Assembly: GCF_024138715.1 (NCBI RefSeq)
Contig: NZ_CP092074.1
Coordinates: 1,736,001-1,800,000, forward strand
From: Emticicia sp. 21SJ11W-3
GTDB lineage: Bacteria > Bacteroidota > Bacteroidia > Cytophagales > Spirosomataceae
Direction of reading: 5' to 3'
DNA: 64,000 nt
Position numbers and translations under genes: made by a program. Below the pieces are notes generated by a model, which saw only the letters and a list, made by a program, of their open reading frames with translations, did no database searches and was not told the DNA's origin. Shown piece by piece: positions 61,422 to 64,000 of the stretch (the stretch's first letter is position 1; each line of letters opens with the position of its first letter).

Positions 61422-62150
61422 TTAAATCTTATTAACTTCATTAAAAAATGTTTCCAGTTTAAACAAATCAAGACTACCGTTTGTTCTCACGCCACTGCAC
61501 AAATCTAAACCATAAGGCTGCACACGGTCAATGGCTGCTCTTACGTTGGTGGCGTTCAGCCCACCTGCCAGAAATACCGGTACCCGCGACTGCTCTACGA
61601 TTTTCCGGCTCACATCCCAGTTGTGTACACGGCCGGTGCCACCTAATTCTTTTACTGACAGGTTCGGATTGCCGGAGTCTAACAGAAGCGCATCTACGCT
61701 TTCGGCAATAGCCAGTGCCTCATCAATCGTGCTTTCATCAATTACATGTATTACCTGCACAATTTTTACTGCAGGTATCTCAACCCTGAAGTCTTCATAA
61801 GTGCCGTCTTCAAGGGCATCTACTATCTGTACTACATTACTATTGACGGCTCTCTGGTGTTCAATAATGGCTTTACTGCCGGTGCGGCTGGTTAATAAAA
61901 ACGAGGCTATCGGTGGCGGGATTGTGGACACAATTTCACGGATTAAGTCGTCCGGAATAGGGCCGGGGCCGCTGGGCATTTTAGCCACAAGGCCTAGTGC
62001 CGACGCTCCGAAACTGATGGCCTCCTGTGCCTCCTGAACAGAACTGATGCAGCATATTTTAACACGAGGTATCAGGCTGGTCTTAGGCAGGGCTAATGGG
62101 GTTCCGGGGGTTGTCATGCTTGTAATTACATTAATGTGAAACTCGGGCAT
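61422..62150 (-). CDS. stand-alone TrpF-like phosphoribosylanthranilate isomerase family protein
   Basis: 242 residues (ATG 62150, or 62117). TIM barrel with KICCISS (catalytic Cys of KICGIT), an Asp in LLLDSGN and GGTGRVHNWDVSRKI and VFLAGGLNATNV, all TrpF landmarks. The usual SxR substrate-binding motif after strand 2 is replaced by SGPGPI and the C-terminal motif is LDLCSGVRTNG. There are no other trp genes here; the gene is 5 bp after recR, probably in an operon with it. A bona fide TrpF or a paralogue with another substrate are both possible. Confidence 0.8.
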   Translation of the reverse strand: MPEFHINVITSMTTPGTPLALPKTSLIPRVKICCISSVQEAQEAISFGASALGLVAKMPSGPGPIPDDLIREIVSTIPPPIASFLLTSRTGSKAIIEHQRAVNSNVVQIVDALEDGTYEDFRVEIPAVKIVQVIHVIDESTIDEALAIAESVDALLLDSGNPNLSVKELGGTGRVHNWDVSRKIVEQSRVPVFLAGGLNATNVRAAIDRVQPYGLDLCSGVRTNGSLDLFKLETFFNEVNKI

Positions 62151-62155
62151 TCATT

Positions 62156-62770
62156 TTATTCATAAGCTATGCGGCTCAGAATACTTCTGCCCAGGGTTAC
62201 TTCGTCGGTATATTCCAGGTCACCGCCAATGGGTATGCCCCGCGCAATGGTGCTGATTTTAACCGGAAATGCCCTTAGTTTTTTCTGCAGATAAAAAGCG
62301 GTAGTATCGCCCTCCATAGTCGGGCTTAGAGCCAGAATCACTTCCTGCACCTTTTCTGTTTCATCTGTCTGTTCTAATCTTTTCAAGAGAGAGTCTATGT
62401 GCAGGTCGTTGGGTCCTATGCCCATCATGGGCGATATAATGCCCCCCAGCACATGATACAAACCTCTGTATTGGGCTGTGTTTTCAACAGCCAGCACGTC
62501 GCGGGTGTCTTCCACCACGCAAATTATCTGGCGGTCGCGGCGTGTTGAGCTGCAAATCTGGCAAAGTTCCTGGTCTGATATGTTGTGGCACTGGCGGCAA
62601 TAGGTTGTTTGCGTACGCATGGCAACCAGTGCGTCAGCCAGTAACTGTGTTTGCGCTTCTTCTCTTTTCAGTAAATGCAAAACCAGTCTCAAGGCAGATT
62701 TTTTTCCAATACCGGGAAGCTTTGAGATTTCAACGACAGCGTCTTCTATTAATTTTGAGGGGAAATTCAA
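62156..62770 (-). CDS. recR: recombination protein RecR
   Basis: 204 residues. N-terminal HhH (LPGIGKKSALRLVLHLLKRE), C4 zinc finger (CRQCHNISDQELCQIC), Toprim domain (ICVVEDTRDVLAVENT, YHVLGGIISPMMGIGPNDL) and C-terminal Walker-like tail. It loads RecA at gaps with RecF/RecO. Normal length. Confidence 0.96.
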   Translation of the reverse strand: MNFPSKLIEDAVVEISKLPGIGKKSALRLVLHLLKREEAQTQLLADALVAMRTQTTYCRQCHNISDQELCQICSSTRRDRQIICVVEDTRDVLAVENTAQYRGLYHVLGGIISPMMGIGPNDLHIDSLLKRLEQTDETEKVQEVILALSPTMEGDTTAFYLQKKLRAFPVKISTIARGIPIGGDLEYTDEVTLGRSILSRIAYE

Positions 62771-62833
62771 TGCAATAAAGCCTTTTGTTGTAACGAATAA
62801 GATTGTACCGGATTTAATGTTGGGTAAAATACT

Positions 62834-63127
62834 TTATTTCAGCATTACTTCGGCCGAAATCTCTCTTCTGCAAATTTCATTTCTCATAGCTACCAACTCT
62901 TCAAAATCACCGGATTTTACGGCACATTGCCCTTTATAGTGTATAATAAGTGTGCATTGCTCGGCCTGCTCGGGCGAATGATGACAAACATCAATTAAAG
63001 TTTCTATCACGTGGTCGAAGGTATTAAAATCGTCATTAAACACAACCAGCTCCCATAGTTTAATACTTGCAATATCCTCTACAACTTCCTCAATGATTTC
63101 AACCTCCGGATTCGGTAATGGTGTCAT
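62834..63127 (-). CDS. clpS: ATP-dependent Clp protease adaptor ClpS
   Basis: 97 residues. Core ELVVFNDDFNTFDHVIETLIDVCHHS with the N-degron-pocket Asn/Asp residues and the following EEQ-type helix region, then EELVAMRNEICRREISAEV. It delivers N-end-rule substrates to ClpAP. The acidic N-terminal tail (EVEIIEEVVEDIAS) is the ClpA-binding disordered segment. It lies 63 bp upstream of recR on the same strand. Confidence 0.94.
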   Translation of the reverse strand: MTPLPNPEVEIIEEVVEDIASIKLWELVVFNDDFNTFDHVIETLIDVCHHSPEQAEQCTLIIHYKGQCAVKSGDFEELVAMRNEICRREISAEVMLK

Positions 63128-63331
63128 TTCTAAAAACTTTACTAAATTTAATGAAACACTTTGAATATTGAATAAACAATCAACAGCTAAACAAATACAT
63201 CTGCCGGAAATGCTCAGTTTCCGGCTATTTTTATGCTAATATAATTCATTCTTTGAAAAGAGCAGTTTTGTTATGGCAAAAAAAGTTTTGATATTTGAAG
63301 CAAATTGACACAAACAGAAAACCCCGGTACA

Positions 63332-64000
63332 ATGAGTTCTACGCTTGCCCTGACCATTCTTGTTATTTATTTTCTGGTTCTGATAATCATTTCTGTCTAC
63401 ACAGCCAAGGGGGCCGACACCAATACTTTTTTTACCGCCAACCGGCAATCGCCGTGGTACTTAGTTGCCTTTGGTATGATAGGAACATCAATTTCGGGCG
63501 TAACGTTCGTTTCTGTTCCCGGTGCGGTGGGTAAAATCCAGTTTTCTTACTTTCAGGTTGTGCTGGGTTATGCGGTGGGTTATTGGGTAATTGCCACCAT
63601 ACTGATGCCCATGTATTATAAGCTAAACCTGATTTCTATCTACGGCTATCTCGAAAAACGCTTTGGGTTCTGGTCATACAAAACCGGCTCTGCATTCTTT
63701 CTGCTTTCTCGCACCGTTGGTTCAGCAGTGCGCATGTATGTGGCGGTGCAGGTATTGCAACTGGCTATTTTTGAAGACCTTGGCGTGCCTTTTGAACTGA
63801 CAGTGGTAATAGCCATGAGCCTTATTTTTGTATATACATTTAAGGGTGGCGTAAAGACCATTATTATAACCGATACTTTGCAGACTTTCTTTCTGTTGGC
63901 TGCTCTGGTAATGACTATCTATCTGATAGCCAAACAACTGAACCTGAGCGGAAGTGAATTGCTGACTACCATTACCGATAGCCCTTATTCTAAAATATTT
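63332..64000 (+). CDS. sodium:solute symporter (SSF family), 5' part
   Basis: 223 codons from ATG 63332, open through the right edge. The ORF gives hydrophobic helices with GTSISGVTFVSVPGAVG (the SSF Na+/substrate-site region of TM1-like helix), YLEKRFGFWSYKTGSAFFLLSR and FKGGVKTIIITDTLQTFF, which are SSF signatures. It should import a small solute with Na+; the substrate is unknown. It is divergent from clpS; the 204-bp gap has only imperfect -7 boxes. Confidence 0.9.
   Translation, partial: MSSTLALTILVIYFLVLIIISVYTAKGADTNTFFTANRQSPWYLVAFGMIGTSISGVTFVSVPGAVGKIQFSYFQVVLGYAVGYWVIATILMPMYYKLNLISIYGYLEKRFGFWSYKTGSAFFLLSRTVGSAVRMYVAVQVLQLAIFEDLGVPFELTVVIAMSLIFVYTFKGGVKTIIITDTLQTFFLLAALVMTIYLIAKQLNLSGSELLTTITDSPYSKIF

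Overview
The window is a 64 kb stretch of a Bacteroidota chromosome, most likely a Cytophagales-type free-living bacterium. The evidence is TonB-dependent receptors with CarboxypepD_reg-like N-termini, DUF4249 and DUF4382 lipoproteins, GH95 and ThuA/PQQ-dehydrogenase enzymes, a CotH lipoprotein, and the recurring Bacteroidota -7 promoter box TAnnTTTG in front of many genes. No rRNA, tRNA, CRISPR array, prophage or recognisable defence island was seen. Genes are dense on both strands and most convergent pairs are closed by hairpin terminators.

Layout. 1-19.5 kb holds mixed metabolic and surface genes: an EamA transporter (cut by the left edge), a DPP IV-type peptidase, a membrane glycosyltransferase with rpe, a 2OG-Fe(II) oxygenase, a chromate-type transporter, a small outer-membrane protein, a DUF4382 lipoprotein, a CHASE3 histidine kinase, a coiled-coil membrane protein, an AraC regulator with an SDR, an acyl-CoA synthetase-like enzyme, glycyl-tRNA synthetase and an HhH protein. 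19.6-29.1 kb is a surface-uptake locus on the minus strand: a TonB receptor, then four tandem DUF4249 lipoprotein paralogues and a second TonB receptor that look like one operon. 29.1-33 kb carries an M24 aminopeptidase divergent from the first receptor. An IS1634-type insertion sequence (29592-31437) has landed between them with 482-bp identical flanking direct repeats, so both neighbours stay intact.

33.6-36 kb has a two-component system with a small lysine-rich exported protein. 36-38.9 kb has an MscS channel and a molybdenum-themed trio: an exported molybdopterin-domain protein, a single-domain ModE-like regulator and a TauE/SafE permease. Two ModE-like operators sit in front of the first and third. 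39-46.6 kb holds a GH95 fucosidase, a large ThuA/PQQ-dehydrogenase/PKD/cytochrome c protein and a CotH-family lipoprotein. 46.8-51.9 kb is a translesion-synthesis cassette: a LexA-like HTH-S24 regulator divergent from a Y-family polymerase and a short DnaE polymerase. 52-64 kb has a PIG-L deacetylase, PBP2, a small unknown gene, a second LexA-like regulator with two tandem palindromic operators, a DUF6454-like protein, a type IIA topoisomerase A subunit, an apparently exported Fe/Mn superoxide dismutase, a stand-alone TrpF-like protein, recR, clpS and the start of a sodium:solute symporter.

The most notable signals are the long IS1634 target duplication, the ModE-box locus, the tandem DUF4249/TonB operon, the two paralogous LexA-like regulators with their candidate operators, and several genes whose -7 box lies only 3-4 nt from the start codon, suggesting leaderless transcripts.
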